The position numbers and the translations under genes were made by a program. 38,828 nucleotides of DNA from Clostridiales bacterium (GTDB taxonomy: Bacteria; Bacillota; Clostridia; Saccharofermentanales; Saccharofermentanaceae): NCBI GenBank assembly GCA_017545245.1, contig JAFWPB010000032.1, positions 1-38,828 on the forward strand, given 5' to 3'. Every line of letters starts with the position of its first letter. Within the stretch, counting starts at the first letter, position 1. The notes beneath the pieces were generated by a model. The model worked only from the letters and a program-made list of their open reading frames with translations, ran no database searches and had not been told where the DNA came from. This document shows, in pieces, positions 1 to 7,951 of this stretch.

Positions 1-2365
1 ATTCCCGGAAATCAAGGCACCGGAGAGCTCTACAAAACTGACTATCGTCGTGAAGAAGGGTAACAACGCAATCAGCGGAACATATACTTACAGTGTGGAA
101 AGCTACATGCGTGCACTGCTGGAAGCGGCAATTGCTGCCGGATCGAATGATGAAGTTGGCTGGGCATTCATGCAGAACTTTATGGCATACAGTACATCTG
201 CGAAGAAATACTTCGGAATAAGTGGCATGCTGAATACACCGACCCCGACAAAGAAGGCAACGAATACGCCGACAACGAAACCGACATCCAAACCGTCGCC
301 AACAACAAAGCCGACTAATACTCCGACGAAGAAACCAACATCCAAACCGTCGCCGACGAAGAAAGCCAGCAATACTCCGGTTCCGACCGCGGTCCATCAG
401 GATGGATATGTCACATACAGAGAGATGGGTGCAAAGGGCGATGGTGTAACAGATGACTATGATGCTATCGTCGCAACGCATGAATATGCGAATAAGAATA
501 ACCTTCGTGTAAGAGCTGATAAAGGCGCTGTCTACTATATCGGCCACATGGATCCGAATAACAAGAAGGGTGCTGTTATCATGACAGATACCGATTGGAC
601 CGGAGCCACATTCAAGATCGATGACAAGAAGATCCCGTGGTATTACGAAGACGTTCAAGTGAAACAGAACGACGGCTCGATCAAGATAGAAAAAGTCGTA
701 AGAACGGATGAGGGAGACTGCTATCTCTTTACTGTTTCGTCGAGAACTCCGATGTCCCATGTATATCTTAAGCCGGCTAATGGTACTTTGGGCTTGGATG
801 CGAGATTCTCTTCCAGCACAGATGCAGCAGCAGCTAAGAATTTCCAGAATAAAACATTCTCTAAGAATACGACTTTGTTGGATGGACAGTTCCAGGAAAC
901 CGCTCTGTATGTATTAAGAACCAGCTCGAAATACAGATGGGCCAGAAACGGTTCCGCTACTTCTTCCGCTGAAGCACGTGATCAAATGGAAGTCGTGATC
1001 GTAGATAAGTATGATGCAAACGATGCGAAGAACCATCCGAATAAGAGCCGGATCGATGAATGCACACCGCTTCAGTGGGATTGGCAAGAAATCCATACTA
1101 TTGACAAGTGGCCGGTTGACGAAACACGTCTTACGATCACGGGTGGTACGTTCTATACAAACGTAAACAATTTGAATTCACGTACTTACTTGCACAGAGG
1201 AATCAATATTCAGCGTTCCAATGTATTGATGAAAGGTGTCAAGCATTATCTCGAGGGAGAACGTGGAGCAGACGGTCAGGTGAATGAAAGCTGCAAGTAC
1301 ACATATGCTAAGCCGACTCAGCATCCTGTAACTTTCGAAAAAGTATATGAAGTATACTACCCGAGATGGGGTGCTCCGTATCAGGGCTTCTTCCGTCTGG
1401 ATCATTGTGCGCATGTTACTCTGTCAGAGTGTGTTTTCTCGAATCACCTGCGTGTATATAACAATGGCGATCAGACAAACAGCACCGCACCATATGACTA
1501 TTATGCGGAATACTGTGCGGATCTTGTGATTGACGCTTGTACATGTGCAGCAGATGAAGACGACGAGACCGGACCGGCCGATCCTTCCGGCATCATGGAC
1601 AGATCCAGATGGGGAACAACAGGAACCAATTTCTGCAAAAAGATCACGGTACAGAATCATAGCTCGATTAGTCGAATCGACGCACATAAGGGTACGTATG
1701 ATCTGACAGTTGTGGATTCCACGATTGGCGCATGGGGAATTGCTGCCGTCGGTTTTGGTGATTTGTATGTTGCAAACTCCACGATAAGGTCCAGGGAATA
1801 TCTTGTCAAACTCAGAACCGATTTCGGTAGTGCGTGGTTTGGAGACATTACGATCAATAACTGCAAATGGGATATTGGCTCATATTATTCCGCTTCGCTT
1901 ATATTCGCACAGTATCAGCCGACTTATGACTATATGTATGATCTTATCTATGAAGATGGCTGGGAATATCACAGTATGCTGCCGGAGAATATCACCATCA
2001 ACGGTCTGACGATCGATGCAACCGGTGATGTGAAGGGTATCCTTATGCGAGACGGCCTGCCGGTCTACTCGACTGTTTTGCCGCTTGTAAAAGTGCCTAA
2101 TTTTGATCCTGATAATCCAAAATACATCCAAGTGGATGATAACTACTTCAATGATCCGAAGTACTATAAGTATCCACTTCGCTGTACGAAGAACTTTACT
2201 CTTTCGGGTCTGACGTACATCAAGGCCAAAACTGCGAACTATGATACGATAAAAGTTATTCCGCAAAGACCGAGTAACAATAATCATAGTGAATACTATT
2301 TTGTAAAATTCAGTCCGAACATGGTGCACTACAATGAGACGCCGACTGTAATTGAAGAAAGTTAA
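1..2365 (+). CDS. Secreted beta-helix (pectate-lyase-like) protein, 5' end missing
   Basis: The reading frame is open from base 2, so the gene begins outside the window; the GTG at 50 is not a convincing start because coding continues upstream in the same frame. The visible part has three zones. An N-terminal stretch (bases 2-235) ends in AYSTSAKKYFGIS, reminiscent of short repeats in clostridial surface proteins. A Thr/Pro/Lys/Ser linker follows (about 236-400). A long domain starts with MGAKGDGVTDDYDAI, the hallmark of the Pectate_lyase_3 / GH28-like right-handed beta-helix family, and continues with short beta-rich repeats to the stop. No dockerin, sortase motif or SLH domain is present at the C-terminus. 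Probable role: an extracellular polysaccharide-active or surface beta-helix protein; the substrate cannot be told. It converges on the tad operon across a shared terminator. Confidence 0.8.
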   Translation, partial: FPEIKAPESSTKLTIVVKKGNNAISGTYTYSVESYMRALLEAAIAAGSNDEVGWAFMQNFMAYSTSAKKYFGISGMLNTPTPTKKATNTPTTKPTSKPSPTTKPTNTPTKKPTSKPSPTKKASNTPVPTAVHQDGYVTYREMGAKGDGVTDDYDAIVATHEYANKNNLRVRADKGAVYYIGHMDPNNKKGAVIMTDTDWTGATFKIDDKKIPWYYEDVQVKQNDGSIKIEKVVRTDEGDCYLFTVSSRTPMSHVYLKPANGTLGLDARFSSSTDAAAAKNFQNKTFSKNTTLLDGQFQETALYVLRTSSKYRWARNGSATSSAEARDQMEVVIVDKYDANDAKNHPNKSRIDECTPLQWDWQEIHTIDKWPVDETRLTITGGTFYTNVNNLNSRTYLHRGINIQRSNVLMKGVKHYLEGERGADGQVNESCKYTYAKPTQHPVTFEKVYEVYYPRWGAPYQGFFRLDHCAHVTLSECVFSNHLRVYNNGDQTNSTAPYDYYAEYCADLVIDACTCAADEDDETGPADPSGIMDRSRWGTTGTNFCKKITVQNHSSISRIDAHKGTYDLTVVDSTIGAWGIAAVGFGDLYVANSTIRSREYLVKLRTDFGSAWFGDITINNCKWDIGSYYSASLIFAQYQPTYDYMYDLIYEDGWEYHSMLPENITINGLTIDATGDVKGILMRDGLPVYSTVLPLVKVPNFDPDNPKYIQVDDNYFNDPKYYKYPLRCTKNFTLSGLTYIKAKTANYDTIKVIPQRPSNNNHSEYYFVKFSPNMVHYNETPTVIEES
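284..391 (+). repeat. 54-bp (18-residue) repeat in the Thr/Pro linker
   Basis: The 17-mer ACATCCAAACCGTCGCC occurs at 284-300 and again at 338-354, a period of 54 bp. The surrounding sequence is similar for most of the second unit and decays after about 380. It encodes an 18-residue repeat around PTSKPSPT. This looks like an internally duplicated flexible linker between the N-terminal part and the beta-helix. Confidence 0.75.
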
Positions 2366-2411
2366 TATTGTGACAGGAACAAAGAAAAAATAAGGACAAC
2401 GTCTCCATCAT

Positions 2412-2460
2412 AAGGACCGGATGAAACCAGAATCATTTCTGGCGGACTCCGGTCTTTATT
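2412..2460. terminator. Bidirectional terminator between convergent genes
   Basis: An outer stem GACCGGA (2415-2421) pairs with TCCGGTC (2448-2454). An inner stem CCAGAA/TTCTGG spans 2427-2442. It is followed by TTTATT on the plus strand and preceded by a short A-rich stretch that gives Ts on the minus strand. It lies between the beta-helix gene stop (2365) and the FHA gene stop (2459), so it can serve both. Confidence 0.75.
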
Positions 2461-3673
2461 ACATAACTCCGTGGAAATAGCATGTTCGGAATTCCACATC
2501 GCCAAGACCAAGAATATCTCCATCTTCCAAATAAACTTTCTCATTCTTCATGAGTCTTTTGCGGTTCACAAATGTACCACTTTTTGAATCGAGATCCTGG
2601 ACGTATAATCCCGAAGGATCTTTAATGAATATCGCGTGCTTCAAAGACAGGTGGTGATGGTCGATGGAATAGTCGCAACAATCGGAATCTTCTCCAACAA
2701 CAAATTCGTTGGTCCAGATTGTAAATCGGTGAGGATTTTTCTCATTTCCATCAGATGGGCCGATTTCCTGAAACAATATCGGATCGATCAATGTGTCAGA
2801 AGATGTACAGGAGGCGTTGTCATTTGTATTCTCAATCGGAAAAAGCATTTGCGCATTTCTTGTTTTCCGTCGCTGTTGTTTGTTCTTGGAAATAGCATTT
2901 TTAGCTTTGGTGTTTTGGCGGCTGAAAGAGAAGACAGAATAACAGACGAAACCTGATGCAACAAAGAAGAGAAGATCAGGTAAAACTGCTAATATTGTGC
3001 CACGGAAAAGAATGGCGATACGACTGGAAAAGAGAATAAAACTGATGAGTAGAAGTACCCAGAAAGAAAGAGTCTGTTTTAGTGTTTTTGGGATTGCCTG
3101 AGAGTATTCCCAGAACTTATTTTTTATGAAAGCTGACACGGAGCATTCATCATCCGAGCGGAACAAACGATACAGTTCTTCAGTAGCTCTCGGCGTGATC
3201 CATTTTCTATCGTAAGGAATGCGCAGCAACTCATCAAAGGCATTCTCTTCAAAGGAGGAAAGTAAGGCTTTCTGTCCTTGCAATTTAGAACGTATTGGAA
3301 GATAGATACACATGATCTTCTGCACGTATTGATTATAGTAAAGATGTTCTTCTAAACAGCATATGCCATTAAGAGGAAGAGCATGATTCAAAGAACGAAG
3401 CATTTCGCTGAAAAAAGTAGAAAACAAAGTTCGATAGTGCCGCTGCACATACGACTTGTTTTTCCCTTTTAATTCCCCTAATGGGATACATCCACTGATG
3501 TCAACGACCAAAGTGTTTTCATCGTAGTTCTTGTATATTGGAAGATAACAACCGATGAGATCTGCCTGCAGAATGGAAAGCGCGTGCAGACAAACCTCAT
3601 CGTTTTCCTGTAGATGGATAATATAACGGTGGCCGAAAGGACCTTTTTCATAGTGATTGTTTTCTGTACTCAT
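2459..3673 (-). CDS. FHA-domain membrane protein of the tad locus (DUF6382-like N-terminus)
   Basis: 404 residues. The N-terminal ~190 residues resemble the DUF6382 region often found with FHA domains in clostridial tad loci (note the DISG motif near residue 58). Two adjacent hydrophobic segments around residues 205-250 should anchor it in the membrane. The last ~95 residues are an FHA domain, recognisable by VVGEDSD, SLKHAIF and DLDSKSGTFVNRKRL. Key phosphothreonine-contact positions are altered: the usual Gly-Arg is Gly-Glu and the usual Ser-Arg-x-His is Ser-Leu-x-His. The start ATG at 3673 has AGGAG seven bases upstream. It is the last gene of the operon, 36 bp after the pilin. Its role in pilus assembly or control is inferred from context only. 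Confidence 0.8.
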   Translation of the reverse strand: MSTENNHYEKGPFGHRYIIHLQENDEVCLHALSILQADLIGCYLPIYKNYDENTLVVDISGCIPLGELKGKNKSYVQRHYRTLFSTFFSEMLRSLNHALPLNGICCLEEHLYYNQYVQKIMCIYLPIRSKLQGQKALLSSFEENAFDELLRIPYDRKWITPRATEELYRLFRSDDECSVSAFIKNKFWEYSQAIPKTLKQTLSFWVLLLISFILFSSRIAILFRGTILAVLPDLLFFVASGFVCYSVFSFSRQNTKAKNAISKNKQQRRKTRNAQMLFPIENTNDNASCTSSDTLIDPILFQEIGPSDGNEKNPHRFTIWTNEFVVGEDSDCCDYSIDHHHLSLKHAIFIKDPSGLYVQDLDSKSGTFVNRKRLMKNEKVYLEDGDILGLGDVEFRTCYFHGVM

Positions 3674-3709
3674 AGGTTGCTCCTATTCCGTTAGTTCGTG
3701 ATGGTCAGA

Positions 3710-3889
3710 TCAGATCTGTCCAATCAGTTTTTCTTCATCAAAAACGTGTCCCATTACCGCGCTGGCATACTTGGTCAGCGAGGAGCGGAACGTAAGTGCT
3801 AGTGCCACAAGGATGGCAATGATTATTACAACTTCGACTGTTCCCATGCCTTTTTTAGTGTTGAATGAACGCTTCTTCAATTTATTCAT
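3710..3889 (-). CDS. Flp1-like short pilin precursor
   Basis: A 59-residue ORF translated by hand from the gap between the FHA and tadBC genes. It starts at ATG 3889 behind a perfect AGGAGG (3895-3900) that overlaps the tadBC stop. The sequence begins MNKLKKRSFNTKKG, then MGTVEVVIIIAILVALALTF. This is a type IV prepilin processing site: basic leader, Gly at -1 and Glu at +5 of the mature protein, followed by a hydrophobic helix. It matches the Flp1-like family of Gram-positive tad loci. The predicted mature pilin is only about 45 residues. No prepilin peptidase gene lies in the window, so cleavage must depend on one encoded elsewhere. Likely the structural subunit of the pilus. Confidence 0.85.
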   Translation of the reverse strand: MNKLKKRSFNTKKGMGTVEVVIIIAILVALALTFRSSLTKYASAVMGHVFDEEKLIGQI

Positions 3890-3898
3890 AAGTACCTC

Positions 3899-5485
3899 CT
3901 AGATTGTCTGGAATGTGTTGAGTGCAGGAGCAACAGCAACAAGAAGTACAGATACAAAATCAAGCATCATTGGTAATATCATGGTGAATGCTTCACGTTC
4001 GCGCTTTTTGCGTGAAGCATTCCGACAAAGTGCCCAGCAAGAAGACGCCTGGAGCCGCAATAATCCAAGCACCTCGGTTCCTCCTGACCGCTCGTAGCGG
4101 GCGGCAAGTAAAAGTGCAGACTGTGCTTCCGGAATACTGATGCGGTGCGAGAATGATTCAAGTGCATCTGCAGCACTGACTCCACCCTCAACAGACATCA
4201 CGATATTCTGCAGTTCCTGACTCAAACAGCTCTGGTTCGAAAAAGCATATCCGCAAGTTTGTAATGCTTTGGGAAGGAGTATTCCCGAATCCAGAAGAGT
4301 AGACAGCATCGAGATGAAAAGTGGGAGATCCTCCATAAGGATCAGACGTCGTTTGTTTACCTGTGATTTCTGATCGACATGAAGAAGGATCAATATCACG
4401 ATCAATGCGAAGGGAACAAGAAAAAACGGAAGAGAAAGGAGAATGCAGATCAATGAAAATAACGGTACGCAAACAAGAAACGTTGTGAGTGTTTTTTCGA
4501 TGAAAGATTCAAATGCTTCTCTTGTCGAGAAGGAGATCTCATTACACCATTCATAGATCCTGGTCGTATACATGGATGGCAGATTGGCGATGAGCCATTT
4601 AGTACATCTTTTGATTGGTGCCGGGACAGTCCGCTTTGTCTTCGAAAATGAGAATAGATTTCTCGATGGTTTCTCACCGATCAGTGAGAAAAGATATGTA
4701 CAGGAAAACACGGCAATGATGAATGCGATGACCATTAGGAGTTTTCCTATACCGGTATTCTGTGCCTGAGAAAGATAATCCGAACTGGTGACGGAAAGCA
4801 TATATGTGATACCAAATGGCATCATAGACAGAAGGAGTGCTTCTGTGTTTTTGCCTGAGTTGTTTGCTTCCACTTCTGAGGCGACGGAATGCAGTTCGGA
4901 AAGCATTTGACAGCTGCTTCGAAGGATCGAGATGATCTGGTTTCCGACGGTGCGCTGAAGCGATAAAGCATGAAGGACCGGAAGTGTTTCATAGTAGTCA
5001 AGTTTGTGGCAAAAGCGAGTTACACATTTATCTAAAGATTCATGCGCATTCAACTGATGTTCCATATCCTTTAATGCATGTGCAAATGCCGCTCTCTTTC
5101 CAAATGCTTTTTCGATATCTACACGTGCACAAAGAAAAGCGCGTTCAATCGAGTATCCATCAGATACAGAAGTGCAAAGTGACTGCATCAGAACTTTGTT
5201 CTGCGCACGCAGAGTTGTTGTCCTCTTTCCGTATAGAACACGTACCGCTGCGACAAATGGAAAAAGTCCCAAAGGAATAGAAAGAATCAGTCGCAGCTTT
5301 GCCTGCGGAAGAAAGGTAGCGGAGAGGATAAAGACCAGAAAAATACACAGAGGATAGATGGGCAAGCATTTGCTCATGAAGGCAAGATATGTCTTTCGGC
5401 TGAGTTTTCTGATCTCGGTCTCGTCTTCTTTGCTCATGATGTTCGAAAGTTTCGGATGAACTTGTTTAAACCGCAAGTTTTTCAA
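3899..5485 (-). CDS. Fused TadB-TadC pilus inner-membrane platform protein
   Basis: 528 residues from the chosen start. Two type II secretion system F domains occur in one chain: the first around residues 90-270 (typical SVSDGYSIERAF helix), the second around 370-520 (LPLFISMLSTLLDSGI, then an APALNTF end). Hydrophobic segments precede and follow each. In most tad loci TadB and TadC are separate proteins of about 300 residues; here no stop separates them. Start choice: TTG at 5485 follows AAGGAGG (5495-5501) at a good distance and overlaps the tadA end by 20 bp. An upstream TTG at 5560 would overlap tadA by 95 bp and lacks a site; ATG 5437 also lacks one. It should form the membrane platform on which TadA acts. 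Confidence 0.85.
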   Translation of the reverse strand: MKNLRFKQVHPKLSNIMSKEDETEIRKLSRKTYLAFMSKCLPIYPLCIFLVFILSATFLPQAKLRLILSIPLGLFPFVAAVRVLYGKRTTTLRAQNKVLMQSLCTSVSDGYSIERAFLCARVDIEKAFGKRAAFAHALKDMEHQLNAHESLDKCVTRFCHKLDYYETLPVLHALSLQRTVGNQIISILRSSCQMLSELHSVASEVEANNSGKNTEALLLSMMPFGITYMLSVTSSDYLSQAQNTGIGKLLMVIAFIIAVFSCTYLFSLIGEKPSRNLFSFSKTKRTVPAPIKRCTKWLIANLPSMYTTRIYEWCNEISFSTREAFESFIEKTLTTFLVCVPLFSLICILLSLPFFLVPFALIVILILLHVDQKSQVNKRRLILMEDLPLFISMLSTLLDSGILLPKALQTCGYAFSNQSCLSQELQNIVMSVEGGVSAADALESFSHRISIPEAQSALLLAARYERSGGTEVLGLLRLQASSCWALCRNASRKKREREAFTMILPMMLDFVSVLLVAVAPALNTFQTI

Positions 5486-6629
5486 GACCACATCCCTCCT
5501 TGTATTGGAATATCGTTTTTGTCTGGAAACGGTTGTTTTCAATGGGACATACTTCGACAATCTCGTCTATATAACGTTGTCCGTTCCGTCCTCGTGTTAT
5601 GTGGATCAGAATATCGACACCCATCGCGATCTGCCTGATGACGGCATCGTAGGGAAGAGTTGATCCGGCCATGACCATGGTGACAAGTCGTTCCAGCATC
5701 TCAAAACAAGAGTTGGCATGACCAGTACAAAGAGAACCAGGATGACCAGTATGTAAAGCGTGAAGCATATCTGCAGCTTCGCTTCCTCGGACCTCTCCAA
5801 CCACGATGCGATCCGGTCTCATGCGCAGGGCCGTACGTATCAATAGACCGATATCGATGTTTCCATGTCCGTCCGGTCCGGGAAGTCTTGATTCAAGGCG
5901 AACCAGATTTGTGATTCCTTGAAGAGAAAGCTCGGCAGAATCCTCAATCGTTACGACACGCTCGCTCTTGGGGATAAACGAAGAAAGCACATTTAGGAAC
6001 GTAGTTTTTCCCGACCCGGTTCCACCGCATAGAAAAATCGTCTTTTTCGATACAACGGCACGGGAGAGATAGAGTGCTGCTTCCCGACTGAGAAAACCGC
6101 TCTTGATCAAGGTCTGGATATCCTGATGGATACCTGTGAATTTTCGGATTGTAAAGATCGGACCGTCCGGCGCTACCGGAGAGAGCACGGCATTTGCACG
6201 TGAACCATCCGGTAGACGCAGGTCAGCGATTGGAAAGGCTTCATTCAGAGGACGGTTCGCCGTAGAGAAAAAGTGCATGATCAACTGCTCTAGTGTGGCG
6301 CTGTCGTCAAACTTCAAATCCGAAGGAAACAGGCGTCCGCCTTTTTCGTAAAAGATGTGCGATGGACCATTCACCATAATCTCGGTTACGCTTTCGTCAT
6401 CCATCAAGGGTTGAAGGATATCGAGTCGTCTCATGCGGTTAAACAGACGTATGGCAAGCTGACGTTTCTCTTCCAGCTGCATCTTGCTGTACTTAGGAGA
6501 CTGGTTGATAATATCCGCGATGATTTCTTTAAATGCTTTATCATCTACTTCTTCGTACTGATGCATCGCCTGCAGGATCATGGTAATCAATTCATTCATA
6601 TCCGGAATGATCTTTTCTTCTGTTTTCAT
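5466..6629 (-). CDS. tadA: TadA/CpaF-type pilus assembly ATPase
   Basis: 387 residues, slightly short for the CpaF family. Recognised by the N-terminal domain with MVNGPSHIF (around 86), Walker A GGTGSGKTT (about 202-210), the Asp box TIEDSAEL (227-234), Walker B-like IVVGEVRG (275-282) and the His box GHPGSLCTGH (295-304). All catalytic motifs are intact. It powers assembly and possibly retraction of Flp-type pili at the cytoplasmic face of the membrane, working with the TadBC platform. The ATG at 6629 overlaps the TGA of the upstream gene (ATGA), so translation is probably coupled. Confidence 0.93.
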   Translation of the reverse strand: MKTEEKIIPDMNELITMILQAMHQYEEVDDKAFKEIIADIINQSPKYSKMQLEEKRQLAIRLFNRMRRLDILQPLMDDESVTEIMVNGPSHIFYEKGGRLFPSDLKFDDSATLEQLIMHFFSTANRPLNEAFPIADLRLPDGSRANAVLSPVAPDGPIFTIRKFTGIHQDIQTLIKSGFLSREAALYLSRAVVSKKTIFLCGGTGSGKTTFLNVLSSFIPKSERVVTIEDSAELSLQGITNLVRLESRLPGPDGHGNIDIGLLIRTALRMRPDRIVVGEVRGSEAADMLHALHTGHPGSLCTGHANSCFEMLERLVTMVMAGSTLPYDAVIRQIAMGVDILIHITRGRNGQRYIDEIVEVCPIENNRFQTKTIFQYKEGCGLEKLAV

Positions 6630-7570
6630 GCATGCATCCTTTCTTCTGCCTGATCAATACGATAGGGAAAATCGATATGTGATGTTCCGTTATGGGCTTT
6701 AACGATCGTATCGATCTCGTTACAGAGCATATAGTCTTTCTCAACATGAAGTGGAGTCAGTACTTCAAGATGTGACAGATTCCGGCTGAGTGAACGGATC
6801 CGTCGGAAACTGAGTCCGTCTGCCACGACAATGAGAAGAGATGACTCACCAAGACTCTTCAAATAAGAAACTGTTTTCTGAATGAGAAATAGATGTGTTT
6901 TAGTGTGAGCTGTGATGATGTCATCTGAGTGAACCGGTTTTCCAAAACGCAGGTCCCCATATGGGTCCGGTTCAAGATATGAGGGAATATCTTTAAACGA
7001 AAACCCGCGTTTGGAAAGCCGTGACAGCAATTCTGAAATGCCTGATACTTTCTGGTAGACTGGTGCATCTTTGTATTCCGGATCGGGGGGCATGAGTATG
7101 CCAGGCATGATGTCCAGACGTACTACATGAGCGAATTCACTCATTGATCTGGTTATCTGTTTCTGAACATGCAGCTCACGTTCTTCCGGTGAAACAAAGG
7201 AAAGAATCAGGGCTGTCTGAACGGTAGTATCGATGGGCAATGGAATCATGCCCAGCCCAATATGGGATTCAATCTCATGAACCAGCATAAGAACATCCTT
7301 TGGAGGGTAAGGCTTCTCCGTTCCCAGAAGAGGGATCATGGTTGGAGTCTTAGTGGGGTGGCAGTGCTTCTTTAATTCTTCTTCGGAAATCTCATGCTGG
7401 TTGAATAGAAGGTAATCATTATCCAAAAGAAGCTCACTACGGTTCAGGAGTGTCTCTTTACTTAACCGGAAAGCCAGATAGCCGGGAAGCTGTTTCTGGA
7501 TCCGGGAAATAAGAAGCGCCGCGAAGCACGCATCTGAATCAATAATACAGATAGTTTTAGTGATGCTCAT
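6626..7570 (-). CDS. TadZ/CpaE-like protein, degenerate
   Basis: 314 residues, first gene of the tad operon, directly ahead of tadA as tadZ/cpaE genes usually are. The N-terminus (KTICIIDSDACFAALLISRI) resembles a receiver-like domain with acidic residues in the first loop. The C-terminal half would correspond to the ParA/MinD-like ATPase, but I see no deviant Walker A (KGGxGxT) motif, so nucleotide binding is doubtful. TadZ proteins localise the pilus machine at the pole; that role here is inferred from position and weak resemblance. ATG at 7570 has GGAGG about 12 bases upstream, a rather long spacing. The C-terminus overlaps tadA by 4 bp. Confidence 0.6.
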   Translation of the reverse strand: MSITKTICIIDSDACFAALLISRIQKQLPGYLAFRLSKETLLNRSELLLDNDYLLFNQHEISEEELKKHCHPTKTPTMIPLLGTEKPYPPKDVLMLVHEIESHIGLGMIPLPIDTTVQTALILSFVSPEERELHVQKQITRSMSEFAHVVRLDIMPGILMPPDPEYKDAPVYQKVSGISELLSRLSKRGFSFKDIPSYLEPDPYGDLRFGKPVHSDDIITAHTKTHLFLIQKTVSYLKSLGESSLLIVVADGLSFRRIRSLSRNLSHLEVLTPLHVEKDYMLCNEIDTIVKAHNGTSHIDFPYRIDQAEERMHA

Positions 7571-7630
7571 GGTTTTTCAATACCTCCGCTTTGTTGTGTG
7601 TCCATTAAATCACGGATAAGCAAAAATGGA

Positions 7631-7650
7631 TTCGACAAAAAACGACAAAA
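7631..7650 (-). promoter_or_regulatory. Tandem Spo0A-box-like sites upstream of the tad operon
   Basis: Read on the minus strand, 7640-7631 is TTTTGTCGAA, a full match to the 0A box consensus. The adjoining 7650-7641 is TTTTGTCGTT, one or two bases off. The two are direct repeats exactly 10 bp apart, one helical turn. A third partial copy (TTGTCGA) lies in opposite orientation at about 7660-7666. They sit 60-80 bp upstream of the tad operon start and 60-80 bp upstream of the metK -35 box. Spo0A control of the pilus operon is an inference. Confidence 0.45.
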
Positions 7651-7711
7651 ATACTACGATTGTCGACTTTTCCGCGCGAAGCCTTGTGAAATCGGGATAA
7701 AAATTTTTTTG

Positions 7712-7740
7712 TTGCAATGCGGGTAAATGAGTGGTATCAT
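7712..7740 (+). promoter_or_regulatory. metK promoter
   Basis: -35 TTGCAA (7712-7717) and -10 TATCAT (7735-7740) are separated by 17 bp. The predicted start near 7747 places the SAM riboswitch at the 5' end of the transcript. Confidence 0.75.
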
Positions 7741-7766
7741 CAGAGCGAAAATTTAATGAAATGAAA

Positions 7767-7870
7767 TTCATCTCTTATCAAGAGTGACGGAGGGATCTGG
7801 CCCTATGAAGTCCGGCAACCGCGGAGAGCAGCGGTGCCAAGTCCAGCAGGTTTTGCCTGAAAGATGAGGA
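7767..7870 (+). ncRNA. SAM-I (S-box) riboswitch
   Basis: It contains the S-box core: CTCTTATCAAGAGTGACGG, then GGGATCTGGCCCTATGAAG, CGGCAACC, GGTGCCAAGTCC, CAG and TGAAAGATGAG. P1 is formed by TCATC (7768-7772) with GATGA (7863-7867). It lies between the promoter and metK, followed by a terminator. The expected logic is that bound S-adenosylmethionine favours the terminator and reduces metK expression (family knowledge). Confidence 0.95.
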
Positions 7871-7891
7871 TTTGATTATATGACATGTGTA

Positions 7892-7926
7892 AGCCTTTCC
7901 TCTGATTTATCAGGAGAGGTTTTTTG
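7892..7926 (+). terminator. Riboswitch-controlled terminator
   Basis: CCTTTCCT...AGGAGAGG pairs around a GAT/ATC core and is followed directly by six Ts (7920-7925). It lies between the S-box aptamer and the metK ribosome binding site, the place expected of the expression platform. Confidence 0.85.
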
Positions 7927-7951
7927 TTTCTATAAAAACAGGAGGTTTTTT

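Noticed and set aside
7880..7951. N-terminal extension of metK from ATG 7880
   Set aside because: This stretch is the riboswitch terminator; a proper AGGAGG precedes ATG 7952.
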